Of a stretch of DNA of 64,000 nucleotides, positions 1 through 8,126 are shown in pieces. The notes beneath the pieces are model-generated. The model saw nothing but the letters and a program-made list of their open reading frames with translations. It was not told the origin of the DNA and made no database searches. The stretch covers positions 1-64,000 of the forward strand of contig NZ_AQQZ01000008.1 of NCBI RefSeq assembly GCF_001205715.1, in the 5' to 3' direction. Source of the DNA: Pseudaestuariivita atlantica (GTDB lineage Bacteria > Pseudomonadota > Alphaproteobacteria > Rhodobacterales > Rhodobacteraceae). The first letter of the stretch is position 1, and every line of letters begins with the position of its first letter. Both the position numbers and the translations under genes were made by a program.

Positions 1-45
1 AGCCTAACTATTGAACCAGAAACTCTCCGGTAAACCCGGGGCGGT

Positions 46-294
46 TCAGATTGCCTCGTCGAAAGTCGATGAACTGTGGCCCCGTGCCAGCCCTTGGACG
101 CTGTCAACAAAGTAGCTATTCACGACTTCACGGACGTCCGATGATCGCTCCTCGTAAAACTCTACCTCGTCGCGCCGCTGATCAGAGACATTTTCTTCGA
201 TCAAGTAGTTCCGACCGATACAACGTTCGTCAGGATCGGGTGACCTTGCGAGCAAAACGACTGAGTCGTTCAATTCTGTTCGAATGAACTGCAC
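46..294 (-). CDS. hypothetical protein, 82 aa
   Basis: An open frame with an ATG start and a TGA stop near the left edge. The product is acidic and hydrophilic (many Asp, Glu, Arg) with no membrane segment and no motif I recognise. It lies on the decayed island side of the tRNA-Ser. A competing plus-strand frame overlaps it almost completely and looks less protein-like because it is very Arg/Ser rich. This could be a real small accessory gene or a chance frame. Confidence 0.3.
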   Translation of the reverse strand: MQFIRTELNDSVVLLARSPDPDERCIGRNYLIEENVSDQRRDEVEFYEERSSDVREVVNSYFVDSVQGLARGHSSSTFDEAI

Positions 295-556
295 GACGTC
301 TCCTGGGCTCTTTCAACACAAAACGGCGCCGGATAGCCGACGCCAGTGCACATAAACTATTCGATAGAACCGACGAAGAGAAGCCCTTCTGACTCGGCGT
401 CGGCTGCTGAGCGCTGAAGGCATTTGCTATCAGGCGCTAACCAAGCACTCTGGGCAATTTGTACCGCTTGTCCAATGACTCACTTGGCGAGGCGAGCGCT
501 GTCAGCGGCTGCAGTGGGCTATTGGTGACATCGGTAAAGCCGTACCTTAGCCTGGC

Positions 557-943
557 ATGATGTCGAGCCAAGCGTGGACAGATGCCGAGAACGACCTGAT
601 CGTCGCGGATTACTTCGCTATGCTGGCCGACGACGTGGCAGGCCGCCCCTACAACAAAGCGGAGCATCGGCGGCAGCTTCTACCGCGCCTGAACGACCGC
701 TCGGACGGGTCCGTCGAGTACAAACACCAGTATGTCAGCGCCGTGCTCAAGGGACTCGGCGAGGCGTGGATCATGGGGTACAAACCTTCCTTCAACTTCC
801 AGACCAGCCTGATCGTCGCAGTCTTGCGATGGTTGGCGCTCAACCCCGATTGGACGCAACGCACCCTCTCTTCGCGGCCACTCGAAGGTATCGCCGAGGC
901 GGCGCAACTCTGGGTCGGGCCTGCACCTGCTCTGACCAACTAG
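557..943 (+). pseudogene. DUF3883-type protein, N-terminal fragment before an in-frame TAG
   Basis: The 128-aa product starts MMSSQAWTDAEND and continues with a basic segment (NKAEHRRQLLPRL) and a Trp-rich stretch near residue 90. I recognise this as the N-terminal part of DUF3883-containing proteins, whose function is unknown and which often sit in accessory or defence-associated regions. The frame ends at TAG 941-943. The next codons, in the same frame, read PPPDELEQ and run straight into the next entry, so the two fragments look like one gene of about 279 codons cut by a single nonsense codon. CAG (Gln) to TAG is the simplest change. Confidence 0.6.
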
Positions 944-967
944 CCACCGCCCGACGAGCTCGAGCAG

Positions 968-1396
968 ATGCTCCACATCGCCAAGAAATTAGACGTGGCC
1001 GCGCGGGATGAACGCAACCGTGCCATTGGCAAGGCTGGGGAGGAACGTGTCTTGAAGCACGAGCGTGACACGCTGACTGCAGCGGGGAGGGAGGACTTAG
1101 CACAACAAATCCGCTGGGTGCCCGAAGAAGACGGGGATGGCGCGGGTTATGAAATTGCCAGTTTCGATGCAGACGGACGGCAGCGTCTCATCGAGGTGAA
1201 GATCACAAACGGGTGGGAACGCACGCCGTTCCATGTCTCGCGCAATGAACTTGCAGTGGCAGATGAACGGCACGAGGAATGGTGCTTGTTTCGCCTTTGG
1301 AACTTCGCACGAACGCCCAAAGATTTCGAGTTGCGCCCGCCGCTTGATGCGCATGTGTCGCTGACGGCGACCAGCTTTCAAGCAAGCTTTCACTGA
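968..1396 (+). pseudogene. DUF3883-type domain protein, C-terminal fragment
   Basis: The 142-aa product carries the typical DUF3883 pattern: a helix with GKAGEERVLKHER near residues 21-33, then RLIEVKITNG near residue 73 with a nuclease-like 'EVK', then FHVSRNE and WCLFRLWNF. These resemble the restriction-endonuclease-like core of the family. It is in the same frame as the fragment ending at 943, separated only by the TAG and eight codons, and its ATG at 968 has no clear ribosome binding site. It is therefore probably the disconnected second half of a pseudogene, although independent translation cannot be ruled out. Its 3' end lies about 12 bases from the break point of the integrase remnant. 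Confidence 0.65.
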
Positions 1397-1407
1397 ATTG
1401 TCTTGAC

Positions 1408-1978
1408 GAGAGAAGTCCAGCATGTCGTCGCGGGTGATGTTGGCGATCTCCTTGTTGCCGACGACAGCCACGAAGTTCTTCACCGCCTTCTTGCGCGGCG
1501 CTTCCCAGCGGCGCAGTTGGTCTTCGCTTTTGCCGAGGGTCCTCTCCTTGGCAAGCGTCCAATAAAGCTCCAGCGCCCTGGTAACCGTAATGCGCGGCTC
1601 AGGGACGGTGCCGAGAAGGGCAGCGGCTTCGATGGCATCGGGTTGCTTCACCGGGGCTGGGATCGCCTCGACGCGCTCGACGACTTCCTCAACCGGCAAC
1701 TTGGCCACCGCCCCCACATCCAGATACCGAAAGCCGCGCGCCCGGGCGAGGTCGCGCGCGGCTTCGTAGCGGGCCTCTGCATCTTCACTGTTCCCGGCCA
1801 GCCGCGCCTCCCAGGCCTCGATCATCTGGGACCAGGCGCGATCCGCCTTGCTGCGCGCGATGGTCTCGGAATCGGTATGCAGGCTGATCCAGACGGTTTC
1901 GCGTGGCTCGATGCTCCGATACCGGCGCGGGACGCGACGGCGGAGGTGGTAGAGACGGCCTCGTTTTGCAATGCTCAT
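1408..1978 (-). pseudogene. truncated tyrosine recombinase (phage-type integrase)
   Basis: Reading from ATG 1978, the product begins MSIAKRGRLYHLRRRVPRRY, the usual N-terminus of tRNA-targeting integrases of alphaproteobacterial islands, and continues through a SAM-like core-binding domain to 'NITRDDMLDF'. There the similarity stops (about residue 190). The frame stays open to 1097, but that part is the antisense of the DUF3883 gene. The catalytic domain with the R-H-R-Y residues is absent, so the enzyme cannot recombine DNA. Its place just downstream of a tRNA 3' end, in the same orientation, is the classic layout of an integrated island. Confidence 0.7.
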
Positions 1979-2120
1979 GGCGGAGAGATCCCCCATTTGT
2001 GCAGCATATTGTGTAGCAAGATGTGCAGCAAATCAAGCGGACCAAACAACGCCATCAGCGCGAAAACGCCGAATTCCACCCTACTATCAGTTAGTTGTGT
2101 GGTAGCCTATTCGAGTAAAG

Positions 2121-2210
2121 TGGCGGAGACGAAGGGATTCGAACCCTCGAGACGGTTTCCCGCCTACTCCCTTAGCAGGGGAGCGCCTTCGACCACTCGG
2201 CCACGTCTCC
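2121..2210 (-). tRNA. tRNA-Ser (anticodon GCT)
   Basis: On the minus strand a 90-nt tRNA with acceptor stem GGAGACG/CGTCTCC, an anticodon loop CTGCTAA giving anticodon GCT, a long variable arm as expected for class II tRNA-Ser, a T-loop GGTTCGAATCC and an encoded CCA end at 2121-2123. It reads serine AGC/AGU codons. Its 3' end faces the integrase remnant, so it is very likely the attachment site of the decayed island that extends to the left. Confidence 0.95.
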
Positions 2211-2367
2211 GCTGACCTGCTTATTGGCTTGAAACGCGAGGCACAACCCGCAATCCGCATACGGCCCAGAACCCATATTCAGGCGGCCCGCGGCGTTGTA
2301 ACAATATGCTTACGCATGCTTGCGTACATTGGAGCAGACAACTACATGCGCCCCATGGAGGACCGCG

Positions 2368-2577
2368 ATGGACCTAGTCCGCGTCCAGTTTGAGTGCGAA
2401 CACTGTGGGAGCACCGGTCTCGTCTTCGACCACCATCCGGCCGACGACACCATTGTCACGTGCGAGCAATGCAGCAAGGTCTTCGGGACCTTCAAGGAGC
2501 TCAAACGCAAAGCTGTCCGCAAGGCGGTCAACGCGATCATCGGTGACGTCGCTCACCGTATCAAGAAACGTTCGTGA
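2368..2577 (+). CDS. small zinc-ribbon-like protein, 69 aa
   Basis: The start at ATG 2368 is chosen because GGAGGA lies a few bases upstream; an earlier start at 2320 would add an unconvincing tail. The product has two CxxC pairs, CEHC near residue 10 and CEQC near residue 33, which would bind one zinc ion as a ribbon. A basic helix (KELKRKAVRKAVNAI) follows. This suggests nucleic-acid or protein binding, but no specific role can be named. It is the first intact gene on the chromosomal side of the tRNA-Ser. Confidence 0.6.
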   Translation: MDLVRVQFECEHCGSTGLVFDHHPADDTIVTCEQCSKVFGTFKELKRKAVRKAVNAIIGDVAHRIKKRS

Positions 2578-2705
2578 CAATTCGAACGAGCTGATCTTCA
2601 TGGTTCCCTCTGGCGCAGGTTTTTCCATCAATACGGACGGCGCCCGCGTTCGGATCACCTGGAATCGCCAGAGTGCCAGAATGTCGCAGCCTGACGGCCG
2701 GGGGA

Positions 2706-3566
2706 TCACTCTTCGGGCGCGATCTTGTCCTGCGTCTTCGTGTCGAAATCCGCGGCGGAATGGCGTTCGTGAAGCTGCAGTTCGGGCTCGCCGAAGGTGC
2801 GGTTGACCATGCGGCCGCGCAGGGTGGCTGGGCGCGCGTCGATGGTTTTTGCCCAGCGCTGCACGTGTTCATAGCTTTCGACGTCGAGGAATTCGGCGGC
2901 GGAATAAAGCCGCCCCAGCGCCAGCTGCCCGTACCACGCCCAGATCGCCATGTCGGCGATGGAATAGCTGCCCGCCATCCACTCGTTGTCCGCGAGGTGC
3001 CGGTCCAGCACGTCAAGCTGGCGCTTGGCCTCCATCGCGAACCGGTTGATCGGATATTCCCACTTCTCGGGCGCGTAGGCGTAGAAATGGCCGAACCCGC
3101 CGCCAAGATAGGGCGCGCTGCCCATCTGCCAGAAGAGCCAGTTCATCATCTCGGTCCGGGCGTGGCCACCGGGGATGAAGGCCCCGAACTTCTCGGCCAG
3201 GTGCAGCATGATCGAGGCGCTTTCGAACACCCGCAGGGGCGCATCGCCCGACCGGTCCATCAGCGCGGGGATCTTGGAGTTGGGATTGACCTCGACGAAG
3301 CCCGATCCGAACTGGTCGCCCTCGTTGATGCGAATGAGCCACGCGTCGTATTCGGCGTCATGGCCCGCCGCCAGAAGCTCCTCGAACAGCATCGTGACCT
3401 TCACGCCGTTGGGCGTGGCCAGCGAATACAGCTGGAAGGGATGCTCGCCGACCGGCAGCTCCTTCTCGTGCGTGGCGCCCGCGACGGGGCGGTTGATATT
3501 GGCGAATTGCCCGCCCGAGGCCGCCTCCCATTTCCAGACTTTCGGCGGCTCGTATGTGTCGGTCAT
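2706..3566 (-). CDS. yghU: glutathione-dependent disulfide-bond oxidoreductase, YghU-type GST
   Basis: The 286-aa product follows the E. coli YghU pattern from its start (YEPPKVWKWEAASGG, ANINRPVAG, HEKELPVG) to its end (QLHERHSAADF). The thioredoxin-like GST domain spans roughly residues 42-125 with NPNSKIPAL and the glutathione-site ESASI, and the helical domain follows with IADMAIW near residue 205. YghU-type (nu-class) enzymes bind two glutathiones and reduce disulfides or organic peroxides in the cytoplasm. GGAG precedes the ATG. It is probably monocistronic, with a REP pair between it and ychF. Confidence 0.93.
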   Translation of the reverse strand: MTDTYEPPKVWKWEAASGGQFANINRPVAGATHEKELPVGEHPFQLYSLATPNGVKVTMLFEELLAAGHDAEYDAWLIRINEGDQFGSGFVEVNPNSKIPALMDRSGDAPLRVFESASIMLHLAEKFGAFIPGGHARTEMMNWLFWQMGSAPYLGGGFGHFYAYAPEKWEYPINRFAMEAKRQLDVLDRHLADNEWMAGSYSIADMAIWAWYGQLALGRLYSAAEFLDVESYEHVQRWAKTIDARPATLRGRMVNRTFGEPELQLHERHSAADFDTKTQDKIAPEE

Positions 3567-3674
3567 GGGAAGGCTCCTGAGGGGTGCGTGTCGGCGCGCA
3601 GTCTAGCACGCGGGGCGCGCGAGGTGCGAGGGCATGGATGCGCAACGGCTCTTGCTCGACGCCACATCCGCAAA

Positions 3675-3748
3675 GGGGGTCGGCTGGCAAGCAGCCGACC
3701 TACGGCGCCGCTCTGCGGGTAGGTCGGCTGGTCCCCAGCCGACCCCGC
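3675..3748. repeat. REPIN-like pair of GTAG palindromes (copy 1)
   Basis: Two GC-rich palindromes face each other. The left one is GTCGGCTGGC AA GCAGCCGAC followed by CTAC (3700-3703); the right one starts GTAG (3719-3722) followed by GTCGGCTGG TCCC CAGCCGAC. A GTAG tetranucleotide 5' of a hairpin is the hallmark of REP sequences mobilised by REP-associated tyrosine transposases, and two in inverted orientation form a REPIN. It lies between the end of ychF and the start of yghU. Related copies occur at 38884-38940 and 61998-62066. Confidence 0.75.
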
Positions 3749-3756
3749 CCAAAGGA

Positions 3757-4854
3757 TCAGGTATTGAACAGGAAGTGCAGGACGTCGCCGTCCTTGACGG
3801 TGTAGCCCTTGCCCTCGGCCCGCATCTTGCCCGCTTCCTTGGCCGCCTGCTCGCCGCCCAGCGCGACGTAATCGTCGAAGGCGATGGTTTCGGCCCGGAT
3901 GAACCCCTTCTCGAAATCGCCGTGGATCACCCCTGCCGCCTTCGGCGCCGAAGTGCCTGCCGGGATCGTCCAGGCCCGCGCCTCCTTGGGCCCGGCGGTG
4001 AAATAGGTCTCGAGGTTCAAAAGCTGGTAGCCCGCGCGGATCAGGCGATCGAGGCCCGGCTCTTCCAGCCCCATCTCGGACAGGAACATCTCCTGCTCGT
4101 CGTCGTCGAGCTGGCTGATTTCTTCCTCGATCCGGGCCGAGATGATGACATGCGCGTTGCCCTGGGCGGCGGCCATCTCGGCCACGGCGGCGGAATGTGC
4201 GTTGCCGGTCGCGGCCTCGTCCTCGGCCACGTTGCAGACGTAGAGGACGGGCTTGGTGGTCAGAAGCTGCAGCATCGACCATTGCCTGGCGTCTTCGTCC
4301 GACACCTCGACCGTGCGGGCGGGCTGGCCGTTTTCCAGGGCTTCCATCGCCGCCTTCATCAGGCGTTCCTGCTGCACCGCCTCCTTGTCGCCGCCGCGCA
4401 CCTTGCGCACGATGTTCTGCAACCGCTTTTCGAGGCTCTCGATATCGGCCAGCATCAGTTCGGTTTCGATCGTCTCGGCATCGGCGACCGGGTCCACCCG
4501 GCCCTCGACATGTGTGACGTCGCCGTCCTCGAAACAGCGCAGCACGTGGGCGATGGCGTCGACCTCGCGGATATTGGCGAGGAACTGGTTGCCGAGGCCC
4601 TCGCCCTTGGACGCGCCCTTCACCAGCCCCGCGATGTCGACAAAGGTCATGCGCGCCGGGATCACCTGCCGGCTTTTCGCGATCTCGGCCAGTTTGTCGA
4701 GCCGCGCGTCGGGCACCGCCACGTCGCCCACGTTGGGTTCGATCGTGCAGAACGGAAAGTTCGCGGCCTGCGCGGCGGCGGTTTTGGTCAGGGCGTTGAA
4801 AAGCGTCGATTTTCCGACGTTCGGAAGCCCGACGATACCCATCTTGAAACCCAT
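3757..4854 (-). CDS. ychF: redox-regulated ATPase YchF (Obg-family P-loop protein)
   Basis: Product of 365 aa when started at ATG 4854 (MGFKMGIVGLPNVGKST); the frame runs 34 codons further upstream without family similarity. The P-loop GLPNVGKST is at residues 8-16, and DIAGLVKGA forms the switch region. The G4 motif is NVAE instead of NKxD, the change that makes YchF prefer ATP over GTP. A C-terminal TGS domain ends near LHFLFNT. YchF associates with ribosomes and modulates translation and oxidative-stress responses. Element A of the 170-bp repeat family covers the upstream region and may carry or disturb its promoter. Confidence 0.95.
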   Translation of the reverse strand: MGFKMGIVGLPNVGKSTLFNALTKTAAAQAANFPFCTIEPNVGDVAVPDARLDKLAEIAKSRQVIPARMTFVDIAGLVKGASKGEGLGNQFLANIREVDAIAHVLRCFEDGDVTHVEGRVDPVADAETIETELMLADIESLEKRLQNIVRKVRGGDKEAVQQERLMKAAMEALENGQPARTVEVSDEDARQWSMLQLLTTKPVLYVCNVAEDEAATGNAHSAAVAEMAAAQGNAHVIISARIEEEISQLDDDEQEMFLSEMGLEEPGLDRLIRAGYQLLNLETYFTAGPKEARAWTIPAGTSAPKAAGVIHGDFEKGFIRAETIAFDDYVALGGEQAAKEAGKMRAEGKGYTVKDGDVLHFLFNT

Positions 4855-4914
4855 CTGCGCGCCCCTTTGCTGTGCCGCGCCCCTGTTAGAGCCGCGAACC
4901 GCAGGGCGCAAGGG

Positions 4915-5084
4915 CAGAGCCGCGCCATCGGCGGGCCGCGGTGCGTAGATCCGCACTGGGTGCTGCGCGCTTTATTGTTGCCAAACCCGAACGACGCCCA
5001 AGCGGTGCACCAAGATCTGCCAGATCGACGCGCCGGGGGGCGGCCCGTCGATGGCGCGGCGGCCTGCGGCCTTGATTCCGCGCC
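4915..5084 (-). repeat. 170-bp hairpin repeat, copy A
   Basis: In minus orientation it begins GCGCGGAATCAAGGCCGCAG and ends near GCGCGGCTCTGCC. The outer arms are 5040-5060 and 4919-4939, 21 bases each, pairing with one mismatch. An inner pair GCGCGTCGATC / GATCTACGC follows, and the loop has the conserved TTGGCA...ATAAAG(C)GC. Compared with copies B and C, both outer arms carry one extra base, so pairing is kept. It lies between ychF (minus) and a small plus-strand gene. Confidence 0.8.
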
Positions 5085-5132
5085 GGACCGGAGCTCCTAT
5101 CGTCGCGGCCGCAATCGTGCTATTTTGCCAAC

Positions 5133-5315
5133 ATGCGACGCCCACCCAAACCCGAAAGCTTTGACCGGTTCTACATGTCCAAGGTCGCCCTTGGCGAAAA
5201 TTGCGGCTGTGCCGAGCGGGTGATCGACCACCGCGATATCGAACGCGCCAAGCGCGACGCGGCCCTGCGCGGCCCCGGCCTCTTGACCCGCCTCTGGCGC
5301 CGCCTCTTCCGCTGA
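5133..5315 (+). CDS. small basic hypothetical protein, 60 aa
   Basis: A short frame reading MRRPPKPESFDRFYMSKVAL and then a Cys pair (NCGCAE), with a very basic C-terminus (RLWRRLFR). It has no transmembrane segment. The pattern 'FDxFYxSKxAxGE' seems to belong to a small conserved family of unknown function, but I cannot confirm that. It starts about 50 bp from copy A of the 170-bp repeat and is followed after 52 bp by the VOC gene, so the two may be co-transcribed. Confidence 0.55.
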   Translation: MRRPPKPESFDRFYMSKVALGENCGCAERVIDHRDIERAKRDAALRGPGLLTRLWRRLFR

Positions 5316-5367
5316 CCGGCCACCCCGAACGCGGTAGCCTGCCCGCGACCTGACGGGAGCCACGACC

Positions 5368-5775
5368 ATGAAGCTCAACCCCTACATCACCTTCGACGGC
5401 ACCGCCCGCGCGGCCATCACCCATTACGCGCAGGTGTTCGACCGCGAGGTGCCCGACATGATGACCTTCGGCGACATGCCGGGCGACATGCCATGGGTGA
5501 CCGACGCCAACCGCGACCGCATCGCGCATGCGCGGCTCGACCTCGGCGGCGTGATGCTGATGGTCTCGGATACCGGCGGGACCGAACCCTTCGCTGGCCA
5601 TAACGGCATGGCGATCAATGTCTCGGTCGACAGTGTCGAGGATGGCCGCGCGCTGTTCGACAGGCTGAGCGACGGCGGCGAGGTCACCATGCCGTTCGAG
5701 CCCACCTTCTGGGCCAAGGGTTTCGGCACCTGCCGCGACCGCTTCGGCGTCGGCTGGATGGTGAATGTCGAGTAG
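5368..5775 (+). CDS. VOC family protein (PhnB/glyoxalase-like)
   Basis: The 135-aa product starts [20 protein letters not shown] and ends in a beta-rich stretch ([19 protein letters not shown]), the layout of PhnB-like members of the vicinal-oxygen-chelate fold. These small cytoplasmic proteins have two beta-alpha-beta-beta-beta modules. Most have no assigned substrate, and the phosphonate link implied by the PhnB name is not established here. GGGAG precedes the ATG. trpA follows after 56 bp on the same strand, though a functional link is doubtful. Confidence 0.85.
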   Translation: MKLNPYITFDGTARAAITHYAQVFDREVPDMMTFGDMPGDMPWVTDANRDRIAHARLDLGGVMLMVSDTGGTEPFAGHNGMAINVSVDSVEDGRALFDRLSDGGEVTMPFEPTFWAKGFGTCRDRFGVGWMVNVE

Positions 5776-5831
5776 GCGTTGACCTTTCCGCCCGCCCCCG
5801 GCACATCTGGCACGCCAGAAGGGGAGCGGAC

Positions 5832-6623
5832 ATGTCTCGGATCGACGCGAAATTTGCAGAACTGCGCAAGGCGGGGAAAAAGGCCTTTGTTTCTTACGTC
5901 ATGGCCGGCGATCCCGATTATGACACCGCGCTGGAAGTGGTCAAAGGCCTGCCCGGCGCGGGCGTCGACGTGATCGAACTGGGCCTGCCCTTCACCGATC
6001 CCATGGCCGATGGCCCCACGATCCAGCTTGCGGGGCAACGCGCGCTCGAAGCAGGCATGACGCTGCAGCGCACGCTGCAGATGGTGCGCGATTTCCGCGA
6101 AGGCGACAGCGACACGCCCATAGTGCTGATGGGGTATTACAACCCGATCTATTCGCGCGGCGTCGACCGGTTCCTCGAAGAGGCGAAGGAAGCGGGCATC
6201 GACGGGCTGATCGTCGTGGACCTGCCGCCCGAGGAAGACAGCGAATTGTGCATCCCCGCGCAGGCGGCGGGCCTGAACTTCATCCGCCTCGCCACGCCCA
6301 CGACCGACGACAAGCGCCTGCCCAAGGTGCTGCAGAACACGTCCGGTTTCGTCTATTACGTCTCGATCACCGGGATCACCGGGGCGGCGGCGGCGCAGTC
6401 GGGCGATGTCGGTCCGGAAGTCGCGCGCATCAAGGCCGCGACCGACCTGCCGGTGATCGTGGGTTTCGGCATCCGCACGCCCGAGACCGCGCGCGAGATC
6501 GCCTCGGTCGCCGATGGCGCCGTCGTGGGATCGGCCATCGTGTCGGAAATCGCCGAGGGCAAATCCCCGGCCGAGGTGCTGTCCTTCGTCAAATCCCTCG
6601 CCGACGGGGCCCATTCAGCGTGA
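5832..6623 (+). CDS. trpA: tryptophan synthase alpha subunit
   Basis: Product of 263 aa with the full TIM-barrel pattern. The catalytic Glu49 and Asp60 both lie in [17 protein letters not shown], numbered exactly as in the Salmonella enzyme, and GFGIRTPE and the phosphate-binding [10 protein letters not shown] are present near the end. It cleaves indole-3-glycerol phosphate to indole and glyceraldehyde 3-phosphate and passes indole to TrpB. trpB is not adjacent on either side in this window. GGGAG precedes the ATG. The stop codon overlaps the GTG start of the thioesterase gene. Confidence 0.97.
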   Translation: MSRIDAKFAELRKAGKKAFVSYVMAGDPDYDTALEVVKGLPGAGVDVIELGLPFTDPMADGPTIQLAGQRALEAGMTLQRTLQMVRDFREGDSDTPIVLMGYYNPIYSRGVDRFLEEAKEAGIDGLIVVDLPPEEDSELCIPAQAAGLNFIRLATPTTDDKRLPKVLQNTSGFVYYVSITGITGAAAAQSGDVGPEVARIKAATDLPVIVGFGIRTPETAREIASVADGAVVGSAIVSEIAEGKSPAEVLSFVKSLADGAHSA

Positions 6624-7096
6624 AATACGCCGCGGGACCAGACGACCTGCTGACCACGGCCGAGATGCTTGGCATGACCGGGCTCGCCTTCATGCAGGGC
6701 GTGCTCGACGGCACCCTGCCCGCCCCACCCATCGGCAAGACGCTCAACTATCGCGTGACCGACGTCGCGCCGGGCGCGGTCACGTTCGAGGGCAGCCCGA
6801 CCTTTGACCATTGCAACCCGATCGGCACGGTGCACGGCGGCTGGTACGGCACGCTGCTCGACAGCTGCATGGCCTGCGCGGTGATGACGATGCTGGAAAA
6901 GGGAACGGGCTATACCACGCTGGAATACAAGGTGAATATCACCCGTACCGTCCCGCTGGGCATGCAGGTCGCGGCGCGTGGCGTGGTGCAGCACATGGGC
7001 CGGTCCACCGGCGTCGCCAACGGAGAGTTGCGCGGGGTCGAGGATGGCAAGCTTTATGCGACCGGATCGACCACCTGCATCGTCCTGCGCCCCTAG
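6620..7096 (+). CDS. PaaI-type hotdog thioesterase
   Basis: The start is assigned to GTG 6620, which overlaps the trpA stop as GTGA and implies translational coupling; the frame is open much further upstream only because it shadows trpA. The 158-aa product contains the hotdog signature [19 protein letters not shown] near residues 66-84, followed by [11 protein letters not shown] and [11 protein letters not shown]. Such enzymes hydrolyse acyl- or aryl-CoA thioesters in the cytoplasm. The substrate cannot be told from the sequence, and the pairing with trpA gives no clear pathway. Confidence 0.85.
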   Translation: MKYAAGPDDLLTTAEMLGMTGLAFMQGVLDGTLPAPPIGKTLNYRVTDVAPGAVTFEGSPTFDHCNPIGTVHGGWYGTLLDSCMACAVMTMLEKGTGYTTLEYKVNITRTVPLGMQVAARGVVQHMGRSTGVANGELRGVEDGKLYATGSTTCIVLRP

Positions 7097-7114
7097 GCGC
7101 TGACGCGGGCGCTT

Positions 7115-7648
7115 TTATTCTGCCGCAACATCCGACTTGGCGCGTGCCGCCATCTGGCGCGCACGCTCCAGCAAGGCCGGGCTCATCCGCTGGGTTGCCT
7201 TGCTGCGCTTGGTCTTGGGTTCGGGGGCCGGAGCGGGTTTGACCTCGTCCACCGGCGGCGCATCCTGCACCACGCTCAGATCGGCGCGTGCCGGGCGGAC
7301 GGGCGTCACCTTTGCCTCAGCCACCGGCGCAGGCGCGGGCTCGGCCAGCGGCGGCAGCGCCGGGGCCTGCGCGGGCGTTTCAAGCTGGCGGGGGCGGAAC
7401 GCGGCCACGTCGTCGGGACGCGCCCGGCGAAAGATCAGCATCGTCTGGTAGGTTGTGGTCGGCCCGTTCAGCGCGCTGCGCTCTTCGCAGGGCAGCGTGT
7501 CGCTGCGCTGGTATTCCCAGCCGCCTTCGGCCATCTCGTTCATCACGCGTTCCATGGCCAGCGCGAACCGGGCCTCGACGCCGCGAACGCCCCGCGCCTT
7601 CTGTCCGCGCTGCGGCGCGGGAACCACCTTGTATTCGAACGACGTCAT
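7115..7648 (-). CDS. DUF4177 domain protein with Pro/Ala-rich tail
   Basis: Started at ATG 7648 (MTSFEYKVVPAPQRGQKARG). Residues 1-75 form the small DUF4177-like domain with an aromatic pair in GGWEYQRSDTLPCEER and TTYQTMLIFRRA. Residues 80-150 are low-complexity Pro, Ala and Glu with acidic and basic patches, and the C-terminus is a basic helix. There is no signal peptide and the function is unknown. The gene converges on the thioesterase gene with an 18-bp gap. Confidence 0.75.
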   Translation of the reverse strand: MTSFEYKVVPAPQRGQKARGVRGVEARFALAMERVMNEMAEGGWEYQRSDTLPCEERSALNGPTTTYQTMLIFRRARPDDVAAFRPRQLETPAQAPALPPLAEPAPAPVAEAKVTPVRPARADLSVVQDAPPVDEVKPAPAPEPKTKRSKATQRMSPALLERARQMAARAKSDVAAE

Positions 7649-7745
7649 GTTGCGTGTCAGCCCCGGATGAACCCGTACCAGCCTAGCAGGCGGCGCAGGC
7701 CAAATCCAAAACCGATCCGTCACAACACTGTTTACGGTTCGGAAA

Positions 7746-8036
7746 TCACGTTGGCTGGAAAATGCGCGGCCGACGCAGTCGCAAGACCGCGCCGACCGTG
7801 CCGATGGTGATCCACGACACCTGGATCATTGCTGATGCCAGGTTCCACTCCGCCGCGAGGCTCACCAACACGAGGGACGCTGCCAATACATTGGAGAGGG
7901 GATACATCAGGCCCTGGCCTTCAATAAGCTCCAACTGCAGCGCGGCGAAACTCGCCATATACAATAAAAATCCGGCCACTCCCGCCGCCTTGCACAGCAG
8001 CACAACGTCGAGACCGTAAAGGTACTCATTGAACAT
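7746..8036 (-). CDS. small CBU_0592-like membrane protein, 96 aa
   Basis: The product has three hydrophobic segments: LLCKAAGVAGFLLYMASFAA, YPLSNVLAASLVLVSLAA and ASAMIQVSWITIGTVGAVL. A Gln-Leu-Glu stretch (ALQLELIEG) follows the first. This is the shape of CBU_0592-like integral membrane proteins, a family of unknown function sometimes found fused to other membrane proteins. The base composition is slightly richer in A+T than its neighbours. The gene stands alone between two other minus-strand genes. Confidence 0.7.
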   Translation of the reverse strand: MFNEYLYGLDVVLLCKAAGVAGFLLYMASFAALQLELIEGQGLMYPLSNVLAASLVLVSLAAEWNLASAMIQVSWITIGTVGAVLRLRRPRIFQPT

Positions 8037-8126
8037 CTTGATAAAATCTCTGCTTCAATACCCGTGACCTTGCCCGGTCAGGCGCGGCCCCACATCCCCC
8101 AAATGGGGTAAAATGAAGGCAAAGGG

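Noticed and set aside
295-556. A minus-strand 76-aa frame (437-667) and other short frames near the left edge.
   Set aside because: They overlap the DUF3883 gene start on the opposite strand, lack ribosome binding sites and show no protein-like pattern.
1097-1407. C-terminal 100 residues of the integrase frame.
   Set aside because: This part is antisense to the DUF3883 gene and shows none of the tyrosine-recombinase catalytic residues, so it is not integrase.
3634-5223. A 529-aa plus-strand frame antisense to ychF.
   Set aside because: It is His/Arg/Leu-rich shadow sequence of the real minus-strand gene, as are similar long frames opposite pccA, betA, the ClC channel, mgtE and the SLC13 genes.
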